Source of the DNA: Solea solea
Lineage: Eukaryota > Chordata > Actinopteri > Pleuronectiformes > Soleidae
Assembly (NCBI RefSeq): GCF_958295425.1
Contig: NC_081153.1
Span: forward strand, 1,605,613-1,669,612
Direction: 5' to 3'
DNA: 64,000 nt
The translations under genes and the position numbers were made by a program. The notes under the pieces were generated by a model, which was not told the origin of the DNA, did not search any database, and was given only the letters and a program-made list of their open reading frames with translations. Shown piece by piece: positions 1 through 9,600 of this stretch. Within the stretch, counting starts at the first letter, position 1. Every line of letters starts with the position of its first letter.

Positions 1-104
1 CCTAATCCTAACCTCAAATGTAGTCATTTACATTGTGGGGACTTGATTTTTGTCCCCACAATGAAGACAAGTCCCCAGAATGTGACTGTGTAAACAGTTA
101 TTTT
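1..104. repeat. GTGGGGAC-type dispersed repeat, left part
   Basis: This segment matches, in reverse complement, the repeat at about 46295-46560. Both contain tracts such as TTGTGGGGACTTGATTTTTG and GAATGTGACTGTGTAAACAG. The repeat stops at about base 104 where the DIRS element begins, and its remainder (TTTAGGTCCCCACAACATT) resumes at about 3938. It is therefore an older repeat split by the DIRS insertion. The family name is not known to me. Confidence 0.7.
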
Positions 105-822
105 TCTAACTTCGTTCGGTGTTTCACTATGGGATATCGCCTTGTCATGACCAACCAGGGAAGCTCCAATGGCACCACGTCTGTCAGTGACAGACAGGTC
201 GAGCTGTGCTGGGGCACCGCCCCCTTCATACTATGACAGCCGACCCGCCCCTCAAAATCATTCTCACTTTCTTCCCGTGAAGAAACTGTTGTGGAAGCTC
301 CCTCAGCTATTCGGGCTAGCTTGGAATTTGCTAAACTGTTCGCAGATGCGCCGTTAAGGTCCTCGTTGCCGAACGCAGTCCCTGGCTTACGTCTGGATTT
401 GCTGAGTAAGTACTTCGCAAGAAGTTTTCCACTTGATCTTGGTGTAGTGTCCGCGTCAAGGCGAGCTGCTCCACCGACTGCCCTGTATTACCTACCGGGG
501 GTCGGCTAATTATAGATCAGTTACCCAGAGACTAACGCGTTGCGGCGAGTCAGCGTGGATACGGTTGAGATTTGTGTGTTAACTGTGTTTACCGGGAGCG
601 GAGCTAACATGTCGCGGCGAGCTAACTCTACGGTGTCTCGTTAGCTAGGACCTGAAACTCCGGGTGCTAACGCTAATTACGAGCAGGACTTAGCGTCACA
701 GCTAATCTGGCGGGTGTACGGTGTCTTAGCCGACAAGCTACATCAGTCACCGAGAGTAAAGCTAATGCGTTACGGCGAGCTGACTTTACGGTGCTTGGTG
801 ATTGACCTCCGTGCGGGACTAA

Positions 823-1527
823 ATGTCTCTCTCTTCGCCCTCTGCCATGTCCTCGACCGCAACCCTCACCAAAGGGCCGGTTCCGAAGGTCAAAGAGGCT
901 GCATCCCGCCTGTGTCCCGCGTCATGCGGCTCATCCATCTCAGGCAGGGACCCTCATCCCATTTGTATTACGTGCATGGGTGCTAAACACGCACAGGCGT
1001 CTCTGGCTGACCTGCAGTCATGTCCACACTGCGCGAATATGCCAGAGAAAATTTTGGAGAGGAGACCGAGAGTGGCGGTTGCTAATTCTCAGGACCCATG
1101 TCTGTCAGGAGAAACCGCTGTGGCTAAAACCCCCCATATACCGCAAGCTACTACGAGCTGGGCGGATATGATGGAGGAGGAATACACGGACATGCCGCCA
1201 CTCTTTGAGGAGCTCCCTGGTGTAGAGCCAGAGGAGGATGCTGAGGGCTATGCCAACTCAGACATCCTCAACTTCGATGATATGGAGGATGACGAAGACG
1301 ATGCCACTTTTCCAGTGCCGTCTCGCCCCTCCAGTGCATCTGATGTCGCTCCTCCAGCTGACAGCAGCCTTACGAGGTCTGTAAACGAGCTGCTTCTAAG
1401 CTGGGAATACAGTGGCCTGCGGTTCAGGACGCAGGTGGCACTGAGAGGGACCTTTATGATGGTAAGAGACTTCCACCAGCTCAACCACCAGCCAAACAGC
1501 TCCTTCCAGCCGTGCCCGCGTGCATGA
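823..1527 (+). CDS. DIRS Gag-like protein
   Basis: A 234-aa ORF sits in the first-ORF position of the DIRS element. Residues about 25-72 hold a Cys/His cluster (CPASCG, then CITCMGAKHAQ, then CPHC) that resembles the zinc-binding motif of DIRS-type Gag. Residues about 105-160 are strongly acidic (repeated E/D). The intact version would bind element RNA and help form a cytoplasmic particle. The first Met is at 823; a second Met lies eight residues further on and could be used instead. The ORF runs into a region that looks like the start of the polymerase frame (REMSRFW at about 1530-1550), so the original ORF boundary is blurred. Assignment rests on position and motif. Confidence 0.6.
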   Translation: MSLSSPSAMSSTATLTKGPVPKVKEAASRLCPASCGSSISGRDPHPICITCMGAKHAQASLADLQSCPHCANMPEKILERRPRVAVANSQDPCLSGETAVAKTPHIPQATTSWADMMEEEYTDMPPLFEELPGVEPEEDAEGYANSDILNFDDMEDDEDDATFPVPSRPSSASDVAPPADSSLTRSVNELLLSWEYSGLRFRTQVALRGTFMMVRDFHQLNHQPNSSFQPCPRA

Positions 1528-1580
1528 GGGAAATGAGCCGTTTTTGGTCCTGTCCCTTTAAGAACAAGCTCCCCACCAAG

Positions 1581-1627
1581 CTCATCACCAACTACTGTTT
1601 ACAAAATAAACAGTAGTTGGTGATGAG
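1581..1627. repeat. Perfect 21-bp hairpin in the DIRS element
   Basis: Bases 1581-1601 (CTCATCACCAACTACTGTTTA plus its exact reverse complement at 1607-1627) flank a 5-base loop, CAAAA. It lies where the polymerase frame stops and unrelated filler begins, so it probably marks a rearrangement junction. Confidence 0.9.
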
Positions 1628-1629
1628 GG

Positions 1630-1970
1630 GTAATGGATGCTTTTGTATCAGTAATGCATCCACTCTTACTTTCCTCTCTTAGGCAGAGGGTTAAACTCAG
1701 GAATAGCAGTGTTCCTTTGTTCTCTTGGATTTGTTTGGAGGGAAGAAAAGGGGGGTCAAAGGGCGGAAGGGGCGGGTTATATAGGGTTAGGGGCGTGGTC
1801 CAGGTAGGTGTGGCAGTGACGTGGCAGGTGAGAAGGAGACAGGTGAGGTGGAGACCTGGGATTTTAACAGAGCTTCTACTCCCGGTACTTCCTCATTCTC
1901 AAAAAGGCAAGCACAGCCCTTCGCCCCATCCTAGATCTCTCTCCAATTTCTCTGAAGCTGTCATGTTCTG
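1630..1970 (+). pseudogene. Filler DNA and broken start of the DIRS reverse transcriptase
   Basis: Bases 1630-1855 do not resemble DIRS coding sequence and look like filler. From about 1868 to 1960, shifting frames encode fragments such as FYSRYFL, KK and LRPILDL, which resemble the first conserved block of DIRS reverse transcriptases. The rest of that domain, including the YxDD catalytic block, is absent before the RNase H segment starts at 1971. I read this as an internal deletion combined with small frameshifts. Confidence 0.6.
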
Positions 1971-2387
1971 GTGAAAACAGACAACTCCACTGCGGTAGCC
2001 TATGTCAACCGTCAGGGAGGCACTCGCTCACAACGGTTACACAAGTTGGCTCGGGAGATGATACTGTGGAGCAGCACCAGGCTCCTATCACTCAGAGCAA
2101 CACATGTGCCGGGAGTTCTGAACAGAGGGGCGGACTTGATGTCTCGTGGGAATCCTCTGTACGGAGAATGGGCTCAGCACCCGCAGGTTGTGGACCAGAT
2201 TTGGAAGAGATACGGCCGAGCTGCCGTAGATCTCTTCGCCTCGCGGGAAAACGCCCACTGTCCGCTGTTTTTCTCCCTGTCGGACATCACTGCACCTCTC
2301 GGTGTGGATGCTCTAGCTCACCCGTGGCCAAACGTGCTGCTCTACGCATTCCCTCCCCTCAGTCTGGACTTCAGGGTGAGGGAGTAG
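1971..2387 (+). pseudogene. DIRS RNase H domain remnant
   Basis: This 138-aa ORF begins KTDNSTAVAYVNRQGG and continues with HVPGVLNRGADLMSR and AVDLFASRENAHC, the hallmark blocks of the RNase H region of DIRS/Ngaro polymerases. The Asp of TDNSTA and the Asp of GADLMSR match expected catalytic positions. The domain would degrade RNA of the RNA-DNA hybrid during element replication. It is cut off from its reverse transcriptase by the upstream deletion and is not a complete gene. The frame is lost after about 2387, though downstream fragments (LWPSKHWAAEIVQML in another frame) show the polymerase originally continued. Confidence 0.8.
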
Positions 2388-2526
2388 AATCTGTCTCTCT
2401 GGCCGTCCAAACACTGGGCGGCAGAAATAGTTCAGATGTTGGCAGGCGGTCCCAGGCACATGGGGAGATTTACCACCCTCACCCAGACCGCATGGCGCTC
2501 TGGGCCTGGCCCGTGAGAGGTTTAAT

Positions 2527-3541
2527 TTGGACGCAGCAGGACTGCCTCCGCAGGTTATAGACACCATTCAGAGTGCAAGGGCTTCCTCCACCCGTGCTTT
2601 GTACGGCTGTAAGTGGCGGGTTTTTGAGGAATGGTGTGAGTCTAGACTCACGGTCCCTTTTCAGTGTTCCGTTGTGGACCTGTTGTGCTTTCTGCAGGAG
2701 CTGGTGGATAAAGGAAGAGCTTTTTCCACAGTTAAAGTGTACCTTGCTGCCATCTCAGCATGTCACGTGGGTTTTGGTGATAAACCGGTGGGACAGCACA
2801 CCCTGGTTTGTCGCTTTAGGAAAGGTGCACGTCGAAAGCTCCCAGTTTCTAGGCACCTGGTTCCACTGTGGGACCTTCTGGTGGTGCTAGATGCCTTTGG
2901 AGGCCGTGGGGATGAAGTTTGTATCTCTGAAAACGGTTCTGCTTTTGGCTTTGTCTACGGCAAAGCGTGTGAGCGACCTTCAGGCGTTGTCTATCCGCCC
3001 TTCCTGTCTACAGTTCGGTCCGGGACTCTCCAAAGTTTGTTTACGGCCCAATACAGCTTTTGTGCCTAAGGTGGTGGAGTCGGCTTACAGGTGTCCCACA
3101 GTAGAGTTGCTGGCTTTTCACCCGCCTCCATTCTCCTCGACAGAGGAGCAGAGGCTTAACACTTTGTGTGCAGTGAGAGCTCTGCAGACCTACGTGAGTA
3201 GGACGGCAGATTTCAGGCAGGCTGACCAGCTGTTTGTTTCCTGGTCCACTACCCATAAGGGCAAGCCATTGTCCCGCCAGAAGCTGTCTCACTGGATTGT
3301 GGAGGCTATTTCTGTGGTGTACAGTTGCAAAGGTTTGCTGCTGCCCCAGGGTTTGCATGCTCATTCCACCAGGAGTATGGCCACTTCCTGGGCTCTGTTT
3401 AGAGGGGTGTCTGTTCAGGACATTTGTGCTGTGGCAAGCTGGGCTACGCCTCACACTTTTGTCAAGTTTTACAGGCTAGATGTCTCTGGTCCTTCTTTGG
3501 CTCAAGTGGTGCTAGGTGCCGGGGCTCCGGGGTTGGAGTGA
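2527..3541 (+). pseudogene. DIRS tyrosine recombinase, frameshifted
   Basis: Two overlapping frames cover one recombinase. Frame one (2527-about 2890) holds the N-terminal DNA-binding part, including RASSTRALYGCKWRVFEEWC and FSTVKVYLAAISACH. Frame two (2891-3541) holds the catalytic part: LLLALSTAKRVSDLQAL carries the first catalytic Arg, HAHSTRSMATSWA the H-x-x-R motif, and the Tyr of VKFYRL is the likely nucleophile. Family members integrate the circular DNA copy. The break at about 2889 is a single-base-type frameshift, so this copy encodes no intact enzyme. Frame two ends at a stop just before the right terminal region. Confidence 0.82.
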
Positions 3542-3649
3542 CGTTGTCACTCAACCTTTTGTGGTAGTTTGGCTTCGGGAGTCATATGCAATCCGGGAGT
3601 GGTCTATATCTCCCATAGTGAAACACTGAACGAAGTTAGAAAAAGAACA

Positions 3650-3937
3650 AAGGGTTACTCAACGTAACCCCGGTTCTTTGATAACAGAGTGAGGTGTTTC
3701 ACCACACGCCCCTTCTTGCATGAGGCACGGAAAGAAACCGGTCTTGAATGATTTTGAGGGGCGGGTCGGCTGGGATAGTATGAAGAGGGCAGTGCCCCAG
3801 CACAGCTCGACCTGTCTTTTCTGACAGACGTGGTGCCATTGGAGCTTCCCTGGTTGGTCATGCCAAGGCGATATCCCATAGTGAAACACCTCACTCTGTT
3901 ATCAAAGAACTGGGGTTACGTTGAGTAACCCTTCGTT
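3650..3937. repeat. DIRS right-terminal inverted module
   Basis: Bases about 3650-3700 (GGGTTACTCAACGTAACCCC then GGTTCTTTGATAACAGAGTG) reappear inverted at about 3882-3932, enclosing the inverted copy of the left terminal repeat. This foldback end structure is consistent with DIRS termini. Confidence 0.75.
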
Positions 3938-4138
3938 TTAGGTCCCCACAACATTGCTAATACCCGCACACACACACAACACTCAAACACACACACGCAC
4001 GCACGATGCTCAAACACAGGTTAAGAGTCGTTGGCAGAAACTGAATAAACTAACCATGAGTGTATTTATTGATGTATTTATTGATTGATGTATTTATTGA
4101 TTGATTTCTACACGTGTGCCTGTGAAGGTTCTCTGTCG
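3938..4138. other. Repeat remainder and simple sequence
   Basis: This starts with the right part of the GTGGGGAC-type repeat and continues with CA-rich DNA and a short tandem of TGATGTATTTATTGAT. No gene is visible. It is probably phc1 intron or 3' flank. Confidence 0.5.
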
Positions 4139-6053
4139 TCCAGGGGCCCGTTTCAGAAAGCAGGTTTAGTGAAAACTCTGAGTTATTTAACCCTGAGATG
4201 AGGGATCTCTGGTTTTTCGGTTTCACAAAGCCAGTTCAGCTTAACTCTGAGTCAGTTACCCCGGCAACATACTCCGTGAACCTAACCTGCTCGCTGGCAG
4301 GTTTTCTTCAACAAACCCTGAGTTTCTCTGTGTCTCCTCCTCCTGCTGAGCCTGAAGCAGTCTGACACTCGTCTCATGTCCTCATTCATACAGTCGATAT
4401 CATATCAGAGCATTCACTTGCCAAATTAATAAAATGTACGTCTTTCAAAACATTGAAATCCCAATCACATGTTACTTCCAGTGTGCGAACTATACCGCAG
4501 ATTCGGGGGGCTCACGTATATGGGGGGGGGGGTTTGCGGGACGGACGCTTGCGCGTGGCTCAAAACGAGGACTTGAGGTGTACTCGCCTCGGCACGGCAC
4601 AACGCGGTTTAGGGACATACTCAACTTAACACATCGATTATTACAAGTCAGCTCATATCACCACATATCGAATTCAACCTCCAAACACACATCAAATCTT
4701 AATCAAATCAATCAAAAAACAATATTTTGCCAATATTTTAGAGACGCCCCCAAAATCTCACAAATCATGTTTCCAGGGGAGCTCATGTGTCATTAAGGCC
4801 TACGCGGAGCTGATCCAGTTCTTGGATGATAAGAGTTTGTCGCTGGTGATGCGAGAGGCAGCCGATGACGGGAGAGAAGCATGCAAGTTACAGGAAAAGG
4901 TTACCAGACCTTACTCATTAAAAATGGGATCCATCATGAAACATCAGCACCTGACTCCCTACACCAAAATGGAACTGCTGAGTGCAATTGGGTAAGAAAG
5001 CAGTGGGGGGGGGGGGTAGATGGGTGTATGCTATTAAAACTAATGTTGACAGATCTGATAAATACAAAGCCTGTTACGTTGCTAAGGGATACAGTCAAGA
5101 GATTGGTGTAGATTATGAGGAGACATTTTCTCCTACAGCTCACATGACCAGTGTCAGAATGTTGATGCAGAAAGCAGCACAGGAAACTTTGACCTTGCAC
5201 CAAATGGATGTAAAGACAGCCTACTTAAATGCACCCATAGACTGTGAGATTTACATGGAACAGCCAGAGGCCTACAAGATAAAATCTCACACAAAAGAAG
5301 AGTTGGTGTACAAGTTAGAGAAGTCACTGTATGGGTTAAAACAATCGGGCAGAAAGTGGAACAAGCTGTTACATGAGTACCTGACCCAAAATAAGTTTCG
5401 CGAAAATCAGGCTGACCAGGCTGGCAGGTCATGAGCATGGAGGAGTAACATGGAGAAGAGCGTCTCTTACCTTTCCCTTCGCTGTTTGACCTTGCTCTGC
5501 AGTACGTTTGAACATGGACACTTTTATATTTCTAGGTCCATAAGTAAACTATGTTTTCTCAGTTTGATCCATATTCTCATCTTCAGTTTGTGTCTCGTCA
5601 GGTTACAGCTGAATAAATATCAAATCAAATGCAACATAATGCTAGGACTGCAGCATTTTATGATCCATTAATGAAATTAAAGGCTGTTAAATGATGAATG
5701 AGTGGATTACACTGTATGAAATGTAATAGTGTTCATTTAAGGACTCCTCTTCACATAAATGTCATGGTCGTTGACATGTGTTAATATCTCTGCTCAACTG
5801 GATTAAAATGGAGGCTGTGCTCTTTGTTTACCCGTTGCCATGGTGAATCATAGTATCAGAGCTCCATTGATGATGACTTTTTTCATTCCCAACACACACG
5901 CTTAACTCAGAGTGAACATACTCAGAGTTGATTGAACTAATGCTGATCAGCTGTTCTGAAACCCAAAACCCAGAGTTTGACAGCTCAGAGTGAACCTAGA
6001 GTTAAGGTTTTAACTCAGAGTTTGTTGAACCTGCTTTCTGAAACAGGCCCCTG
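4139..6053. mobile_element. TIR DNA transposon, possibly PIF/Harbinger type, with nested copia fragment
   Basis: The left end (CCAGGGGCCCGTTTCAGAAA, about 4139) is matched inverted at the right end (TTTCTGAAACAGGCCCCTGG, about 6034-6053). Both ends continue into diverged subterminal repeats of an AACTCTGAGTTA motif (4170-4260 and 5900-6025). No transposase ORF is visible inside. I recall similar ends on fish PIF/Harbinger-like elements, but the family is not proven. The interior carries a Ty1/copia remnant (4795-5432) and a G-run-containing stretch (4488-4790) I do not recognise. Confidence 0.65.
4795..5432 (+). pseudogene. Ty1/copia retrotransposon remnant (gag, integrase, reverse transcriptase pieces)
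   Basis: Three copia pieces are fused. Bases about 4798-4880 encode AYAELIQFLDDKSLSLVMRE, a Gag-like piece. Bases about 4905-4990 encode NGIHHETSAPDSLHQNGTAE, matching the copia integrase core around its catalytic Glu. Bases 4982-5434 encode a reverse transcriptase start: YKACYVAKGYSQEIGVDYEE, then FSPTAHMTSVRML, HQMDVKTAYLNAPIDCEIYM and LYGLKQSGRKWN. The C-terminal half with the YVDD block, RNase H and both LTRs are absent. Large internal deletions therefore made this copy, which is dead. A G-run at 5005-5015 disrupts the integrase-polymerase join. Confidence 0.85.
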
Positions 6054-6500
6054 GTGGAATAGCTGAGACGTTGAGATGTCTTCAGAATTCAACCATCACC
6101 TCGTCCCATCATCAAATCTCTGACTCACTTTTTAAAACTCTTTGAACCAGTACAAGATTATTTAAGTTCATTTTTGTCATTTTTTTATATCTTCTACATT
6201 ATTTGACTGTTCTTCAGTTCTTTAAAGTCGTATGAGTCTATATTTTATTTATCTTTGTTTCAGCTGCTGTTGTTTTCGAAGTGCTTTATAAATAAAGTTG
6301 AACAATGTAGCAACTCAGTTTTCAAGTGTATAGTGAGGTTTCAGTTCTGAGATTACACACAGATTAAACCATAGGAATGTTTTTTGGATTTTCAGAAAAG
6401 GTTTTAGGTTTTAATTTAGGCTCCGCCTCCTTCACAGAGACATGCTGGAGTCCCTCGTGTCTCCGTCCAATGATGATGATGTTTGTGTTGTACTGAGTGA
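5440..6500. other. Element interior, right TIR, and intronic DNA
   Basis: AT-rich sequence holds the right half of the TIR element up to 6053, then about 450 bases of unremarkable DNA before the last visible phc1 exon. A SAM-domain exon was looked for on the minus strand here and not seen. Confidence 0.5.
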
Positions 6501-6515
6501 CGGTTCTTTTCTTAC

Positions 6516-6603
6516 CTCTTAGCACAGGACATGGAGCAGAACCTCTTGGTTCCTCTGAACTGAGCAGCAGGAGCAAAGTTTTTACAGTACTCACACTTCA
6601 GCA
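6516..6603 (-). other. phc1: phc1 FCS zinc-finger exon
   Basis: This 88-nt exon encodes the four-cysteine finger (CEYC and CSMSC with the FRGTKRF linker) that binds nucleic acid in PHC proteins. Its acceptor is CTCCTCAG and its donor GTAAGA. It is the most 3' phc1 exon I can support here. Confidence 0.85.
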
Positions 6604-9600
6604 CTGAGGAGACGGAGACACACACACACACACACACTGTCAGAAACCATGTGACTCACATGTGAACACACAGCTGTGTGTGTGTGTGTGTGTAAACGGT
6701 TACCTGTTGCCGTGGTGACCGTCTCTGTCTGGCTGTCGTTAGTCAAATCCTCGCCGCTCGAGTCTTTGACTGAACCACAAACCTGAGACCAGAAATAAAA
6801 AAAGATTCTCAGCGAAGAATTTGTTTGAACGACGTTTTTACGACGTCATTTACTCACCGGAAAAGGCTCCGCCCCTTCCTGTATGACAAACCCCTCGATG
6901 AGGTGAGTGAGCACGTGAGGCTTCACCACGGCCTGAGGGGGAGGAGCTCTGTCTGTCTGACCGCCGCCCCCGCGCGACACAGAGAGGACTGGGGAGGGAG
7001 GAGCCAGAGGCGGAGCAACAGAGCCTGACGAAGAGGAGGAGAGTGTATGTTCATGAACACGACTTTATCAACTTCAGAGAGTCTCTGTTTACAGGTGTTT
7101 GTTGTCGTTACCTGCTTTGACGGGATTGGTCGGGAGCACGGAGGCGTGGTCTCTGACGGGCTGGATCCGCGGAGGGGAGGGGCCATCTTCATCGTTGGCC
7201 GAGTTAGAATCCGATTTTCTTTTTAACGAACCGCTGACGTGTTTCACCTGAAGAGATTACGAGGAGAAAAATCTTAAAATAATCTGTAAAAACCCGTCTC
7301 TCTGGGATTTCACGATGTTGCGATTGCAACAATTAACGCAAACTAAACCATTGGTTTAATTACATTAAAACACATTCTCTGAATTTCCAGCTTCTTAAAT
7401 GTGAATGTTTTTGTAAATATTCTATAGTTTCATTTTAACTCACATTTTTGGAAATTAATCGCAAAAAATGTCGTTAAAACATCGCAACATGTATCTCCGA
7501 AATTATCAGGCCTTTTTTTGATCGTAAAAAAATCAGAAAAACAGTGCGTGTGATGTCTATCTCATGCTACAGATTTACGTATATGTGTCACTGGAAAAAA
7601 AATTAGTCACCAACAAACATCGCAGACAGAAAGCCCCACCTCTTTGTGGAGTTCTGGCTCCTGATTGGATAAAAGTGCTTTGATATAAGATTTACTGCCA
7701 GAGCGTCATGTGACACAATTTATATTCGCAACTTATACTTGGAAATATTTGTTTTTAATAATGTTGAATGTTTGAGTAAATGTAATAGTTACATTTTTTT
7801 CATGAGTTAGTTATATTAGTTACATTAACAGGAACTTCACCACCAAACTAAACTAACTTAGTGAAAGTAACTGAATGTTGATCAGCTGACCTGCGGCGTC
7901 TGACTTCCCGTCGAATCTCTGTTTGCGGTGACTCCGCCCACCGCTCCTCTCTGCTCTTCTGTCGTCAATGCGAGGGAGAGGGAGGAGCGAGACAGCGAGG
8001 AAGATACAGCACCGGGCTGGGCGGAGGCGGAGCCTGAAGCTAGCGTGCCATTCTGACCCTGTGCTGCGCTCTGATTGGCCTGAGGATGAACCTGAGAGAC
8101 CTGAGCCAGCTGCGGCACCTCCTGCGGCGACTGCAGCGCTTTGAGCCCGACGCCTCCTCGGCCCATGACTCCGCCCTCCCTGGAGGCGATGGATGCCACC
8201 ATGGTGAGGAGGCTGGACGAGCTGCTGAGGGCGGCGGCTCCGTCCTGGCTGCAGCTTCCCCGTGCCAGCGCCAGCGCCTGGGCGTTCCCCAGCGTGCTCT
8301 GCCTCGCGCCCACGATCTGGACGGGGATGTGCGGCGCCTGCGGGGTCTGGGCGGAGCCAGCGGACGGTGGCGGCGCAGGGAGGATGGGCGGAGGGTTCCG
8401 TGACGGCAGCTGCAGCGGGAGACGCAGCCCCTGCAGAGTTTTGGGCTGGATGGGAATCGGACCGCCGCCTGGTTTGTCGGCGGCGCCGAGCGAGGTTTTC
8501 TGCAGCGGCTGAACCACCAGCGTCTGAGCGCCCACCGCCGGCTTGATGGTCGCCGTGCCGACCGGGTAACCGTGAGGCTGAGACGCGGCACTGGACGTGA
8601 GGACCAGGGTGTGCGCCGCCGTGGGGGCGGAGCCTCCCGTGGCGAGGGTGCGAGTTCCGTGAAGCAGGAGCTGAGAGAGAGGGATGGAGGAGGAGGAGGA
8701 GGAGGAGGAGGAGAAGGAGGAGGCGTGAGCTTTCAGGTTCGTGGGCTGAGGATACGTGGGGATTTTGATGTGCGGGGGCTGCGGCGGGGGCGGTTTACTG
8801 TGCGACTGTGTGTTTGACTGGTGGGAGGGCGGAGTCAGAGAGTAGGCTGAAAAAAAGACAAGAGTGGAATATGAATAATAATTTAAATGTAACACATTCA
8901 CTCACATTAAAGCTTATGTATGTAAGTCTGAAAACATCAGGATACACAAAATTAAACTGACACATCCCGCCCCCTTTGGCCAAAGATCCGCCCCCAGAAC
9001 ACAGGGAGTCATGTTTTTTAATACAATTTGATACATTTGATTGTAACAATTAACACGTTTTTTTGTGTTTTTGAGAGATTTTTGTAACTTTTAAAATAAT
9101 TGAAATGTTATGAACATATTTTTTGATGAGTTTATATAATAATAATAATAACATCCCACAGGTGACCAAAGTACTATACAAAATAAAAGCATTAACAGTA
9201 TAAAAAACTAATTCATGAAACATAAACCAATCGAAGCAAGAAAATAACTTTAAAACATTAAAAACACACAAGAATAAAAAGTGAACCAACAGAATTGAAA
9301 AGAATGAAACTGTCTAAGTTTTAAAAAACTTTTTAAATAAATGTTTTTATAACATTTTATACGAATGAGTATTGTTGCTTCTTATGTTTTTAAACACGTT
9401 TTTGTTTGTATTCTGTTATCAAACGTGTTTTTTTCTTATATTGATGCAAAAATCTTTGTAAATTATTTAATGTGAAACAAATGTATTTTGTGTTTTTGTG
9501 TGAACACACAAGGAAGATGAGGAAGAAGAAGAATCAGCTGACGTAGTTACCTGAGTCACTCCTGTCTGGAGCTTCAGTCTTTACTCCCACCCCTTTCAGA

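Larger units (their letters stand above)
104..3937 (+). mobile_element. DIRS-type tyrosine-recombinase retrotransposon, internally deleted
   Basis: DIRS elements carry gag, reverse transcriptase/RNase H and a tyrosine recombinase, and end in inverted rather than direct repeats. Here bases about 131-265 (starting GTTTCACTATGGGATATCGC) reappear inverted at about 3745-3882. Bases about 107-140 reappear inverted at about 3617-3650, just inside the right end, which fits the internal complementary region that DIRS uses for circularisation. Between the ends lie a Gag-like ORF (823-1527), a stub of reverse transcriptase, an RNase H segment (1971-2387) and a frameshifted recombinase (2527-3541). Most of the reverse transcriptase is missing, so this copy cannot be autonomous. 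It split a pre-existing repeat, with only GTT or TT possibly shared at the junctions. Confidence 0.88.

Noticed and set aside
1581..1627. Rho-independent terminator
   Set aside because: The hairpin lacks a T-run and the genome is eukaryotic; it is a rearrangement feature of a retrotransposon.
4982..5434. Functional copia polymerase
   Set aside because: Only the first half of the reverse transcriptase is present, without the catalytic YVDD block, RNase H or LTRs.
6364..6515. Continuation of phc1 past the FCS exon into YNTNIIIIG after a 23-nt gap
   Set aside because: The YN start resembles PHC sequence after the finger, but a 23-nt intron is too short to splice and the phase does not fit; the frame ends quickly in non-family sequence.
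8040..8591. Arg-rich minus ORF and overlapping plus ORFs
   Set aside because: They are shadow frames of the large phc1 exon, whose correct frame has PHC motifs.
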